Of a stretch of DNA of 64,000 nt, positions 17,846 to 26,535 are shown piece after piece. Under the pieces are notes generated by a model, which saw only the letters and a list, made by a program, of their open reading frames with translations, ran no database searches and was not told the DNA's origin. A program made the position numbers and the translations under genes. Origin of the DNA: Methanothermococcus thermolithotrophicus DSM 2095 (GTDB lineage: Archaea > AGJL01 > Methanococci > Methanococcales > Methanococcaceae); contig NZ_OX296583.1 of NCBI RefSeq assembly GCF_946463545.1, positions 496,001 to 560,000 on the forward strand, given 5' to 3'. The first letter of the stretch is position 1; every line of letters starts with the position of its first letter.

Positions 17846-19135
17846 TTACAAAACCTTATCCAAATCTATTTTATCCCCTAGTTTTGGAGTAAATGTAATG
17901 TAACCATTTTCAACCGCCCAGTCATTAAATAGTGAAATACTTTCTTCTTCTCCATGTTGTACTATAAGAGCTCCAGGATCTGCTTTTTTTACAATCTTTC
18001 TAAGTTCATTCATATCCCCATGGGCTGAAAATTCATACAAACTTACCTCAAACTTTGGTTTAACACTGAGCTCCCCAAGAGAAAGTTCTCCAGTTTCAAT
18101 CAACCTTCTTCCTACAGTATCTTCAACTTGATAGCCTGTTAGAATAAGTGAGCTCTTGGTATCATTCCAGAAATTCCACATATATGTCACTACAGGTCCA
18201 CCTTCAAGCATTCCTGCAGTGGTAACCACAATACCGCCATTTTCCTTTAAATCTTTAATTACATGCTGCCTATCTTTGTTATCGACTTCATAAACATTGA
18301 GAAATACTTTTTTAAGATCTTCAGGATTTTTAAGGTATTCAGGATATCTCAACATTATTTCAGTTATCTTTTTTGCAAGTCCGTCAAAATAAATCGGGAT
18401 ATCTAACCCCAAATTATTTAAAACCAAAAGTATTTCCTGACTCCTATCAACTGCAAAAACAGGTATTATTGCAACTCCCTTTCTTTCTACAGTTTCCTTC
18501 ACCTTTTCTAAAAATTCTTTTTCTATTTTTCCCCTATCGGGATGAACTTCACCACCATATGTTGATTCAACTATTAACACATCTATACTCTCTTTACAGT
18601 AACTCAGATCCGCCCCTTTTACGAGCTCAGTATCTAAAACCTTTGTGTCCCCGGTATAAACCAACTTTTTATTTCCATAATCGAGTAATATGGAGGCACT
18701 TCCTGGAATATGGCCTGCATTGAAAAATTCAAAATCAAAATCTTTAAAATGTTTTGTTTTATTGTACTTCGCTTTTCTATGGAGTTTTATAGTTTTATGT
18801 ACGTCCCCTCTATCGTAGAGCTCTTCTAAATTTTCAGCCAAAGCTATTTTTAAAGAATCCTTTAGGAGCTCTTTTGTTAGTGCCTTTGTCATGTGTGTTG
18901 AAAATATAGCAGGATTAACTCCAGAATGGACCAGTACAGGTAGAGAACCAGTATGATCCAGATGAGCATGAGATATAAAAATACAGTCTGGGTTTGCATC
19001 CTTCAAAATTGGATATTCAGGGCCTTCTGGTGATAATTTAATCCCGCAGTCAAATAATACACTACTTTGATCAGTTTTAACCTCTATACAACTTCTCCCT
19101 ACTTCCATTGCTCCTCCCCTAAAAAAGATCTCCAT
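17846..19135 (-). CDS. Beta-CASP metallo-beta-lactamase ribonuclease (aCPSF2-like)
   Basis: A zinc-dependent RNase of the archaeal CPSF/beta-CASP group, cytoplasmic. The 429-residue chain has metal motif HAHLDHTGSLP (HxHxDH), then NAGHIPGSAS, YTGDTK, the beta-CASP motifs including VIPVFAVDRSQEIL, and C-terminal SAHGDMNEL and QHGEEES. It lacks the N-terminal KH domains of aCPSF1, so aCPSF2 or a related group fits best. The ATG at 19135 is preceded by GGAGGG; an in-frame TTG eight codons upstream includes that binding site and is rejected. It faces a TatD-like gene across a 206-bp divergent region. Confidence 0.88.
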   Translation of the reverse strand: MEIFFRGGAMEVGRSCIEVKTDQSSVLFDCGIKLSPEGPEYPILKDANPDCIFISHAHLDHTGSLPVLVHSGVNPAIFSTHMTKALTKELLKDSLKIALAENLEELYDRGDVHKTIKLHRKAKYNKTKHFKDFDFEFFNAGHIPGSASILLDYGNKKLVYTGDTKVLDTELVKGADLSYCKESIDVLIVESTYGGEVHPDRGKIEKEFLEKVKETVERKGVAIIPVFAVDRSQEILLVLNNLGLDIPIYFDGLAKKITEIMLRYPEYLKNPEDLKKVFLNVYEVDNKDRQHVIKDLKENGGIVVTTAGMLEGGPVVTYMWNFWNDTKSSLILTGYQVEDTVGRRLIETGELSLGELSVKPKFEVSLYEFSAHGDMNELRKIVKKADPGALIVQHGEEESISLFNDWAVENGYITFTPKLGDKIDLDKVL

Positions 19136-19192
19136 AAAAACCCTCCCTTCTAATTCCAAATTACAATATTAATTTCAAATTTTGGTCATTAG

Positions 19193-19240
19193 GAATAGTA
19201 AATTACCCCTTAAGTTAATTTTTGTATTAATTTACTATTC
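19193..19240. promoter_or_regulatory. Inverted repeat in divergent promoter region
   Basis: GAATAGTAAATTA (19193-19205) and TAATTTACTATTC (19228-19240) are an exact 13-bp inverted repeat midway between two divergent genes. It could be a shared operator; similar TTAGGAAT..ACTAT letters occur in a hairpin at 38362-38401. Confidence 0.45.
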
Positions 19241-19341
19241 ATAACTTTATTATATATGATTTTAATAATATATACTTAATTAGTGGAAAAGCTGAATATA
19301 TTAAATTAAAGTTCTGTAATAACTCCATGAGGGGAGAAACT

Positions 19342-20103
19342 ATGATTGATTCACACATTCATGCAGATACTAGGCCCTACGAAGATTTTGAACTAATGGC
19401 AACGTGTATGGAAGGAGCTGTAACCCTTGCACACGATCCTTTAAAAATGAGATCCATGGACGTGCTCCTTTCTCATTTCGATAGAATTTTAGAAAATGAA
19501 GTTGAAAAAGCTGCTAAAAACGGTTTAAAATTATATGTATGTATAGGAGTACATCCAAGAGCCATTCCACCAAATTTAGATTTTGAAGTTGTTAAGGAAT
19601 ACTTAAAAAAAGATCACGTTGTAGGGGTTGGTGAAATAGGACTTGAAAAGTGCACTAAAGAAGAAATAGATGTGTTTACAGAACAGATTTTAATTGCAAA
19701 AGAGCTTAAAATGCCTGTAGTTGTCCATACCCCTAGAAGAAATAAAGAAGCAGTTACAAAGGAAATTCTAGAAATATTGGATTCTTTAGACTTGGATAAA
19801 GGAGCTCAGCAAAAAATAGTAATTGAACACTGTACAAAAGAAACAGTCAAATTCGTTTTTGACACTGAAATGTTTATGGGACTCACGGTTCAACCAAGTA
19901 AATTAACTCCAATGGATGCAGTTGACATAGTGAAAGAATATGGTGGAGAAAGGTTTATGCTAAATAGTGATAGTTCTTCTGCCCCGTCAGATATTCTAAG
20001 TGTACCTAAAACAGTTGTTAAAATGAAATCCGCTGGAATAGATGAAACAATAGTTAAAACAGTCTCTCATGACAATGCAATGAAGTTTTTTGGATTAAGA
20101 TGA
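19342..20103 (+). CDS. TatD-like metal-dependent hydrolase
   Basis: An amidohydrolase-superfamily TIM barrel of 253 residues. MIDSHIHADTRPYED gives the HxH metal ligands; VGVGEIGLE, MPVVVHTPRRNKE and IEHCTKETV supply further ligands, and LNSDSSSAPSD the terminal Asp. TatD proteins include DNases, but substrate is open for this archaeal branch. The ATG at 19342 follows GAGGGGAGA; an upstream in-frame ATG at 19327 includes that site. Confidence 0.85.
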   Translation: MIDSHIHADTRPYEDFELMATCMEGAVTLAHDPLKMRSMDVLLSHFDRILENEVEKAAKNGLKLYVCIGVHPRAIPPNLDFEVVKEYLKKDHVVGVGEIGLEKCTKEEIDVFTEQILIAKELKMPVVVHTPRRNKEAVTKEILEILDSLDLDKGAQQKIVIEHCTKETVKFVFDTEMFMGLTVQPSKLTPMDAVDIVKEYGGERFMLNSDSSSAPSDILSVPKTVVKMKSAGIDETIVKTVSHDNAMKFFGLR

Positions 20104-20129
20104 TCTACAAACAGCAAATGCTCTCTTTT

Positions 20130-20273
20130 TTATAAATATCCAAAATTAACTACTATAATGTATACTATATAAAGCGCGACCATTACCGCAGCAGCTTCCA
20201 TAATTATTGCTATTGCGGCACTTCCCTTCTTTGATTTTAACTTACCCTTTATTTTGTTTATGGCTTTTTCCAT
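20130..20273 (-). CDS. 47-residue single-helix membrane protein
   Basis: Starts MEKAINKIKGKLKSKKGS, a strongly basic N-terminus, then a long hydrophobic helix with a central IIMEAAAVMV. GGTGATTAA sits at ideal spacing before the ATG, which is the main evidence for translation. It lies 17 bp downstream of the DJ-1/PfpI gene on the same strand and is probably co-transcribed. The basic segment and Lys-Lys-Gly junction recall class III (pilin-like) signal peptides, but the usual Glu at position +5 is missing, so that idea is weak. Confidence 0.65.
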   Translation of the reverse strand: MEKAINKIKGKLKSKKGSAAIAIIMEAAAVMVALYIVYIIVVNFGYL

Positions 20274-20290
20274 TTAATCACCATAACAAA

Positions 20291-20788
20291 TTATTCAAAT
20301 TTCTTTAGATATTCTCCCATAAACTCTGATAAATCCCATGGATGTCGAGATGAAACTAGATTATCATCTACTACAACACCTTTATCCACAAATATACCTC
20401 CAGCAGCTATTAAATCATCCTTAACACCATACCAACATACTGCTTTTTTTCCCTTAATTTCACCTGCAGATATTAGTACCTGTATTCCCTGACATATTGA
20501 AGCTACTGGTTTTTTATCATCCATAAAATTTTTTGTTATATTTACTGCATTTATATCTAAACGAACCGTTTCTGGTCCTATGCCTCCAGGTAACACTAAC
20601 CCATCATAGTCATCAGGATTTACTTCGCTAAATTTTAAATCCACTATAACTTTATATCCTTTCTTACCTTCAATTTTACGTTTATTTGAAGCTATTTGGA
20701 CATTATATCCCTCTTCCATAAGCCTAAAATATGGATAAAAAAGCTCCAGATCTTCAAAACCGTCTGCAGACAGAATTAAAATATTCAT
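20291..20788 (-). CDS. DJ-1/PfpI family protein
   Basis: A 165-residue Rossmann-like protein of the DJ-1/PfpI/ThiJ superfamily. It has Glu12 in GFEDLELFYP, the LVLPGG loop, and the nucleophile elbow PVASICQGIQVL with Cys99. The residue after the Cys is Gln instead of the His found in PfpI proteases and many deglycases, so peptidase activity is doubtful. GGGGGTAGT precedes the ATG. A 47-residue membrane protein gene follows after 17 bp. Confidence 0.9.
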   Translation of the reverse strand: MNILILSADGFEDLELFYPYFRLMEEGYNVQIASNKRKIEGKKGYKVIVDLKFSEVNPDDYDGLVLPGGIGPETVRLDINAVNITKNFMDDKKPVASICQGIQVLISAGEIKGKKAVCWYGVKDDLIAAGGIFVDKGVVVDDNLVSSRHPWDLSEFMGEYLKKFE

Positions 20789-21158
20789 ACTACCCCCTCA
20801 ACATAGTAAGTTATATTAGGGTATTAAACATTTTTGAATTACCCATACGTTTTGTTTATGGCCTACATTGCATAAATACCTGTTTATTTTTTCATCACCT
20901 TTCCATGGATTGATATTCACCATTAGTAATTAATAATTCATATAATTTTACCAATTATTAATTAGTTTTTTCAAAAAAGATAAATATAACCTAAATCCTA
21001 ATTTATAGTAGTTTGCGTTAAATATTGAAAAATACACCAATAAATTTAAGAAAGATGGATTATTTTAAAATTTGAGGCGTAAACATTCTACAATCATTTA
21101 ATTTCGGAACATATAATAAATTTTAATAAATTTACAAACAACTATAATAGGGGGGAGT
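20789..21158. other. Divergent intergenic region
   Basis: This 370-bp AT-rich gap separates the DJ-1 gene from the DOMON lipoprotein. It has an inverted repeat TAATTAATAATT / AATTATTAATTA around 20927-20967, a possible operator. A 35-codon ORF at 20816-20923 (minus) lacks a binding site and is not called. Confidence 0.5.
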
Positions 21159-21782
21159 ATGTGGAAGAAATTTATAATCATTATAGGTCTAATTTTTATA
21201 GTGTTGTTATTCAGCGGATGTATTGGAAATACTCCAGAAGAAGCCATCAATTCTAAAATATCTGAAAAAACATTTATTTCTGAAACTTTGGGAGATTGGA
21301 AGGCCGATGGAGTTATTGGAAAAGATGAATATTCTCACAAAATCTCATTGAATGGTGGAAAATTCATAGCTTACTGGGGAAATGACGATGAGTATATCTA
21401 CATGGGGTTAAGGGGACAATCTATCGGATGGGTTGCTATAGGGTTTGAACCAACTAACGCAATGAAGGATGCAGACATGGTTTTTGGCTGGGTTAAAGAT
21501 GGGCACGTGGTTGTTTTAGATCTCTATTCAACAGGGACCTTTGGACCTCATCCTCTAGATGAAAGTCTTGGAGGAACTAATGATATACTCGAATATGGGG
21601 GCATAGAAGAAAACGGTTATACAACACTAGAATTCAAACGTAAATTAGATACCAAGGACAAATATGACAAAGCATTTGTAAGAGGTCAAAAAATAAGATT
21701 CATCTGGGCTATGGCAGATAGCGATGATCTAAATGTTAAACACAATATTGCAAAAGGAAATGGCGAATTAACATTAGACTAA
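21159..21782 (+). CDS. DOMON-domain lipoprotein
   Basis: A 207-residue, probably membrane-anchored extracytoplasmic protein. Residues 1-20 form a lipoprotein-type signal with lipobox LFSGC (Cys21). The body is a DOMON domain: GWVAIGFEPTNAMKDADMVFGW, then VLDLYSTG and IWAMADSDDLNVKHNIAKGNGELTL. In DOMON heme proteins such as cellobiose dehydrogenase the b-heme is held by a Met and a His; Met102 or Met107 and His195 stand in comparable places. GGGGGGAG precedes the ATG. The next gene, 15 bp on, encodes a four-helix His-rich membrane protein, so the two probably work together in electron transfer or metal/quinone reduction. Heme binding is inferred. Confidence 0.8.
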   Translation: MWKKFIIIIGLIFIVLLFSGCIGNTPEEAINSKISEKTFISETLGDWKADGVIGKDEYSHKISLNGGKFIAYWGNDDEYIYMGLRGQSIGWVAIGFEPTNAMKDADMVFGWVKDGHVVVLDLYSTGTFGPHPLDESLGGTNDILEYGGIEENGYTTLEFKRKLDTKDKYDKAFVRGQKIRFIWAMADSDDLNVKHNIAKGNGELTLD

Positions 21783-21796
21783 TTGCTTATTTTTTA

Positions 21797-22168
21797 TTGG
21801 TGGTGGTCCTTATTGTACAGATATATCAAATTCACGCCGTCCTACAAATTTTAGCCCTTTTTTCATTAATCTTAGGTGCTTACTATGCAAAAAAACATAA
21901 CTTAAAAATACATCATCGTTTTATTTATTTAGCTTTAACTTTAATGACTATAGCAATTGGAATAATGCTTTATTGGGCTAGGGGCATCCCTTCATTTCAT
22001 GGCAAATTAGGAATATTAATTTACATCTACATATTGGGAACGGCGTTTAGCGGTAGGCTTTTTTTAAAGGGAAAAATAAAGAGAAGTACTCATAAAGCAT
22101 TGGCTATAAGTTCAATCTTTTTGTTTACCATGCAAATACTCTTTGGGATATATACCTATGTTCTCTAA
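21797..22168 (+). CDS. Four-helix b561-like membrane protein, partner of DOMON lipoprotein
   Basis: About 123 residues with four hydrophobic helices, each opening with a His: His13 (HAVLQILALF), His39/40 (HHRFIYLALTL), His68 (HGKLGILIY) and His99 (THKALAISSIF). In an antiparallel bundle these give one His pair near each membrane face, the layout of di-heme cytochrome b561. DOMON and b561 modules are fused or adjacent in many eukaryotic and bacterial redox proteins, which supports the link to the gene upstream. The start is uncertain: TTG at 21797 and GTG at 21800 and 21803 are in frame and there is no clear binding site, which suggests translational coupling. Confidence 0.65.
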   Translation: MVVVLIVQIYQIHAVLQILALFSLILGAYYAKKHNLKIHHRFIYLALTLMTIAIGIMLYWARGIPSFHGKLGILIYIYILGTAFSGRLFLKGKIKRSTHKALAISSIFLFTMQILFGIYTYVL

Positions 22169-22283
22169 CTAAATATATTGGTGTCTGACAAAAAGAAGCC
22201 ATAAAAACGCGTAATTTAAGTACAATCAAAAATGAAAAAATAATGGTTGAATCTCTATCCGATGTTAAGTAGGCACGTCAAAT

Positions 22284-23801
22284 TTAAAATCTACTTATTT
22301 TTTTAAGCATCATTCCTTCGACTCTTACTGGATATGACCTTCTAGCCAATTTAACCGCAGAATCTAATCTCTCTTCTGAACTTGAATATATGGTATATAG
22401 AACATCCCCTTTCTGGATCTTACCGCCCATTTTTGCATTTAAACGAACTCCTGCTTTTTTATCCCTTGGAGCTCCTGCTTCTTTAGCAACATCTGTTATC
22501 AATTTATTGGATATATTAGTAACATAACCACTTTTTGGAGATAATATCTCTGCCTTATACTCTCCAATTTCAATTTCTTCAGGTTTTTTAGGTTCTCCAC
22601 CTTGTTCGGTAATTATTTCATTAAATTTCTCTAAGGCTTTTCCAGTACATAGTATGTCCCAAGCTACATCGGATCCTTTTCCAGGTGACGCAACGCCACC
22701 TAATTCCAATATAACACCTGCCAAAGATACTGCCTTTTCAATTAAACTTTTAGGTGCATTTTTACAGTCATGAAGTGCTTCCAGAGCTTCTTTAGCTTCT
22801 AAAGCAGGTCCTATGGCCCTACCTATAGGCTGTCCCCCGTAGGTCAATACACATTCAACACGTAGGTTAAGCATATCTCCCAATTCGATGAATTTTCTAG
22901 CCAATTGGGCCCCTTCCTGTTCGTTTTTAATTTTTACCTCATTTCCAATTGGTATGTCTATTACCGTATATTTTACACCGGTGGCAATCTTCTTGGCCAT
23001 TACACTTGACAAGAGTTGAGGTTGCGGATCTATAGAAAGTGGTCTTTCAACGTTTATTATGATGTCGTCTGCTGGAGCAAGGTTTACCGCACCTCCCCAA
23101 ACCAAACATCCATTTGTAGTTTTTACAACACGTTTTATCTCATCATAAGATAAACTAACGTTTGTCAAAACTTCAACCACATCTGCAGTACCAGCTGCCG
23201 AAGTTATGGCCCTTGAAGAAGTTTTGGGAATTTTAATACCTGCTGCAGCCACAATAGGGATCGTTAAAAGTGCATACTTGTTACCTGGAACTCCCCCGAT
23301 ACTATGGACATCTGCAACAATTCCATCTTCCCATTCAATCATATCTCCTGTTTCAGCCATTCTTTTGGTCATCTCTACAACTTCATCCATTCCCATTCCG
23401 TTAATAAAAGTAGATGAGACAAAAGCTGCAATTTCAATATTTGAAAGCTTTCTTGAAACTATTTCATCAACTATTGTACGTATCTCATGAGGTTTTAAAG
23501 TCTGCCCTTCCATCTTTTTCTTAATATAATTTACTGAAACTGGTTTTTGGGCATGTCTTATTTTTATTTCTTCGCCTTCCTTAATAGGAATACTTTTAAG
23601 AATCTCGCTTAGAATACCAACTTCTCCTTTATTTACCATTTCTTTTGTTGAATAAAGTGTGCCTATAAAAGAACCTTCTGAGGTTTCCACTAAAACCCTA
23701 TCTTGAGGGTAGTATGGAGTGCCCTTTAAATCCTCTTCATTTATGATAACGGCATTTGCACCTAAATCCAAGTCCACATATTTAGTCTTTAAAAATAGCA
23801 T
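22284..23801 (-). CDS. deoA: AMP phosphorylase
   Basis: Phosphorolyses nucleoside 5'-monophosphates, chiefly AMP, to the base and ribose-1,5-bisphosphate, the first step of the archaeal AMP pathway leading through ribulose-1,5-bisphosphate to type III Rubisco. 505 residues: an archaeal N-terminal domain of about 85 residues, then the thymidine-phosphorylase-like core (LKPHEIRTIVDEIVSRKLS, DVHSIGGVPGNKYAL, TSSRAITSAAGTADVVE) and a C-terminal barrel-sandwich part. GGGAGGGAG precedes the ATG. Partner enzymes are not in the window. Confidence 0.93.
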   Translation of the reverse strand: MLFLKTKYVDLDLGANAVIINEEDLKGTPYYPQDRVLVETSEGSFIGTLYSTKEMVNKGEVGILSEILKSIPIKEGEEIKIRHAQKPVSVNYIKKKMEGQTLKPHEIRTIVDEIVSRKLSNIEIAAFVSSTFINGMGMDEVVEMTKRMAETGDMIEWEDGIVADVHSIGGVPGNKYALLTIPIVAAAGIKIPKTSSRAITSAAGTADVVEVLTNVSLSYDEIKRVVKTTNGCLVWGGAVNLAPADDIIINVERPLSIDPQPQLLSSVMAKKIATGVKYTVIDIPIGNEVKIKNEQEGAQLARKFIELGDMLNLRVECVLTYGGQPIGRAIGPALEAKEALEALHDCKNAPKSLIEKAVSLAGVILELGGVASPGKGSDVAWDILCTGKALEKFNEIITEQGGEPKKPEEIEIGEYKAEILSPKSGYVTNISNKLITDVAKEAGAPRDKKAGVRLNAKMGGKIQKGDVLYTIYSSSEERLDSAVKLARRSYPVRVEGMMLKKISRF

Positions 23802-24054
23802 CAGCTCCCTCCCTAGTTAATATACATACAAACTTTAAAATTTGAGGTATAAATAATTGATGATATAATATTCTAAAAATTTATGATAATTTTACAAATG
23901 AATACATTACAATATCTTAAATTTGATTTAAGTGATAATTACATTATTATGTTTGAATTGAACATGATATATTATTTTACTTAATCTTAGAGTAGATATA
24001 TTTGAAAAATAGTTAAAAATAATGGAAATAAGTAGATAAATATTACAAACTGTG
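23802..24054. other. Intergenic region, nothing recognised
   Basis: 253 bp of AT-rich sequence between deoA and the metG stop, both on the minus strand. It probably holds the deoA promoter. I see no repeat, RNA or small ORF that I can support. Confidence 0.5.
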
Positions 24055-26124
24055 TTAGCAAATCTTACTTCCAACAGGAACATCTTTGTCAGGTGTTAAA
24101 AGAGCTACAACATCATCTCCGGCTGCTAAAACCATGCCTTGGGATTCAACACCGCAGAGTTTTGCAGGTTTTAAGTTACATACTAAAACAATTTTTTTTC
24201 CAACGAGCTCCTCAGGTTCATAGTGTCCTTTTATACCTGCAACAACCTGTCTTTTTTCATCGCCAATATCTACAATCAATTTTAACAATTTTTTTGATTT
24301 TGGGATGTCCTCTGCCTCTAAAATTTGAGCTACTCTTAAGTCCAAGTTATCAAAGTAATCTATGCCAATTAATTCCATTTTTTCACCATTAGACTTTTTT
24401 GTTTTGTTTTTACCTTTATTTTTTCCATCTGTTTTTGGCTCCTTCGATGCCATCAATTTTTCTTTCATCTTTTTGATGTCTTCGTCTTCGACTTTTTTAA
24501 ATATAACCTTTGGTTTTTTTAACTTTTTCCCTCTCAATTCTAAGTCAACTTCTTCGCCCATTAAATCCAAAATTTCCAAGGTCTTTTTAGGCATGAATGG
24601 ATACAACAGGTATAGTATGTATTTGACTACGGTACAACAGGTGTATAGAACTTCTTTTAATCTTGTTTCGTCTTTAATTGTCCAAGGTTCCATACTCTGG
24701 AAATATGTGTTTCCTTCCTTTGCAAGATGGATTATATTCATTAATGCATCTTTGAAGTTGTAGCTCCTTATGTTCTTATCTACATTAGTTAGTGTTTCTT
24801 CACATTTCATTAAAAGTGCTTTATCTTCTTCTTTTAGGCTCTCCTTATCTGCAATTGGAACTTCTTTGAATTTTCTCTGAGTAAATACCAAAGTTCTGTG
24901 GATGAAGTTTCCAATAATATCGATGAGCTCGGTGTTTATTCTCTTCTGGAATTCGTCCCATGAAAAATCGCTGTCCCTATTTAATGGAGCATTTATCATC
25001 AAGAAGTATCTTAAATAATCTGATTCAAAGTTTTCAACAAAGTCCTTGACCCAGACTACCCATTTTTTACTTGTACTCATTTTTCTTCCTTCCAATGTCA
25101 GGTAGCCCCCACTGATTACAGAAGACGGTAGGTTATAGTCACCGTTGGCAAGTATCATACCTGGCCAAAATACGGAGTGGTGAACGGTTATATCCTTTCC
25201 AATAAAGTGATATATTTTTACATCTTCTTCATTTTCTTTACCAACTGGATTCGAAAATCTTTGATTTTCGTAACCTACTGGATTCGAAAACCGAAGGTTT
25301 TCGTAATTTTTTAACCAATATTCTTTCCAAACGTCCCCTAACTGTTTTGTAAATGAAATATAACCTATAGGGGCTTCCAACCAAACATACATGACTTGGT
25401 TTGGATTCTCAGGTATTGGAACTCCCCATTTTATATCCCTTGAAATATCCCAGTCGTGGAGCTCTTCAATCCATCTTAAAGCCAAATTCTTTACATGTTC
25501 CGGCATCTCTTCTGAGCTCTTAATGTACTCCTCTAAATCACTATTCAAGGCACTTAATTTAAAGAAATAATGTGTTGTCTTTCTGATTTCTGGTTTGGCA
25601 TTACAGTGAACACAGTATGGGTCTATTAACTCTGTAGGTTCGAGGTGTCTTCCACAGACTTCACAGTGGTCTCCTCTAGCTTCTCCATCGCAGAACGGAC
25701 AGGTACCTTCGACATACCTATCTGCTAAAAATCTGTCACATTTTGGACAGTAAAATTGCTCAATTTCCTTTTCGTATATGTATCCGTTCTCTCTTAATTT
25801 TTTATAGAATTCTTGGGCAGTTTTGATATGTATATCACTGTGGGTTCTTCCAAAGGAATCAAAAACCACATTTAAACTATCCAAATCATGTTTTATCTCA
25901 TTGTGGTACTTTTCAACAATATCTTCCGGAGTAACCCCTTCTTTTTCTGCAGTTAATGTAATAGGAACCCCGTGGTTATCTGTTCCACCAACATGTATGA
26001 CATCTTCCCCTTTTAATTTCAAATATCTCGTCATAATATCCGCTGGGATATAGGTACTCCTAGCATGTCCAAGATGCAAAGGACCGTTTGTATATGCAAG
26101 GGCAGTTGTAATAAGATACTTCAT
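24055..26124 (-). CDS. metG: Methionyl-tRNA synthetase with in-frame palindromic insert
   Basis: Charges tRNA-Met. The 689-residue chain has the class I HIGH-type motif PLHLGHARS, a zinc-knuckle insert with CPKC, CPFC, CEVC and CVHC pairs, KMSTS (KMSKS variant), an anticodon-binding helical domain, a Lys-rich linker and a C-terminal OB-fold tRNA-binding domain ([19 protein letters not shown]). Residues 274-295 are two 11-residue repeats ([22 protein letters not shown]) encoded by a 66-bp palindromic element, just before the core segment YHFIGKD. Start at 26124 follows GGAGGG; the ATG at 26142 contains that site. No reading-frame damage is seen. Confidence 0.95.
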   Translation of the reverse strand: MKYLITTALAYTNGPLHLGHARSTYIPADIMTRYLKLKGEDVIHVGGTDNHGVPITLTAEKEGVTPEDIVEKYHNEIKHDLDSLNVVFDSFGRTHSDIHIKTAQEFYKKLRENGYIYEKEIEQFYCPKCDRFLADRYVEGTCPFCDGEARGDHCEVCGRHLEPTELIDPYCVHCNAKPEIRKTTHYFFKLSALNSDLEEYIKSSEEMPEHVKNLALRWIEELHDWDISRDIKWGVPIPENPNQVMYVWLEAPIGYISFTKQLGDVWKEYWLKNYENLRFSNPVGYENQRFSNPVGKENEEDVKIYHFIGKDITVHHSVFWPGMILANGDYNLPSSVISGGYLTLEGRKMSTSKKWVVWVKDFVENFESDYLRYFLMINAPLNRDSDFSWDEFQKRINTELIDIIGNFIHRTLVFTQRKFKEVPIADKESLKEEDKALLMKCEETLTNVDKNIRSYNFKDALMNIIHLAKEGNTYFQSMEPWTIKDETRLKEVLYTCCTVVKYILYLLYPFMPKKTLEILDLMGEEVDLELRGKKLKKPKVIFKKVEDEDIKKMKEKLMASKEPKTDGKNKGKNKTKKSNGEKMELIGIDYFDNLDLRVAQILEAEDIPKSKKLLKLIVDIGDEKRQVVAGIKGHYEPEELVGKKIVLVCNLKPAKLCGVESQGMVLAAGDDVVALLTPDKDVPVGSKIC
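25240..25305. repeat. Coding palindromic tandem repeat (2 x 33 bp) in metG
   Basis: Two 33-bp units, each with an inverted repeat of the form TTACGAAAACC-TTC-GGTTTTCG on the coding strand, followed by AATCCAGT. The units differ mainly in the stem: one is AAAACC/GGTTTT, the other AAAATC/GATTTT. The whole 66 bp keeps the metG frame. The same double unit, in the same sense, occurs in trm5 at 30414-30479 in another reading frame. Confidence 0.9.
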
Positions 26125-26332
26125 TATTTCCCTCCGTGACATTCGTATTATAGTATTTTAGTTGTGATTGATTAGCTTAACTATTAGCATTTTTAAATAT
26201 ATATTATTGTTTAAAACTAAAATGAATTTAATTTAAAAATATGAGATTGATTTACCAGAGCTCTCGGAACAACTACACTTAAAAAAAATTTTAGCCAAAT
26301 CATATTTCTTATGTTACTAAGAAGGTGGTATA

Positions 26333-26434
26333 TATAGTACTTCCACAATAATATATATTAAATTTAAATTAAATTAGATAATATTTTTCAAAACTAACAT
26401 AGTTAGTTTTGTTAACTTTGTGGAAGCACCATAC
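26333..26434. repeat. Inverted-terminal-repeat element upstream of gap
   Basis: About 102 bp with left end TATAGTACTTCCACAA and right end TTGTGGAAGCACCATA, mutual inverted repeats with few mismatches. An internal hairpin AAAACTAACATAGTTAGTTTT lies near the right end. The design matches the TATAGTCG elements, but the terminal sequence is different, so this may be a separate family. Confidence 0.6.
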
Positions 26435-26471
26435 ATTAAAATCAATAATATTGTATGGCATTACCAAAGCT

Positions 26472-26507
26472 ATTTCAAAACTGAAGTACAATAATGTATT
26501 TTGAAAT
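26472..26507 (+). promoter_or_regulatory. Leader hairpin upstream of gap
   Basis: ATTTCAAAA and TTTTGAAAT form an inverted repeat 28 bp before the gap start and may fold in the mRNA leader or serve as an operator. Confidence 0.35.
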
Positions 26508-26535
26508 GGCAATAGACAGCTTCAGGTGATTATAG

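Noticed and set aside
20130-20273. Type IV pilin or archaellin
   Set aside because: The basic head and Lys-Lys-Gly junction fit, but the usual Glu after the cleavage site and the QxSxE pattern are missing.
20816-20923. 35-codon ORF on the minus strand before the DJ-1 gene
   Set aside because: It has a protein-like look (NPWKGDEK) but no ribosome binding site, and I cannot support it as a gene.
21797-22168. Starting the b561-like gene upstream of 21797
   Set aside because: The frame is open further back only by overlapping the DOMON gene, and no ATG or GTG with a binding site is found there.
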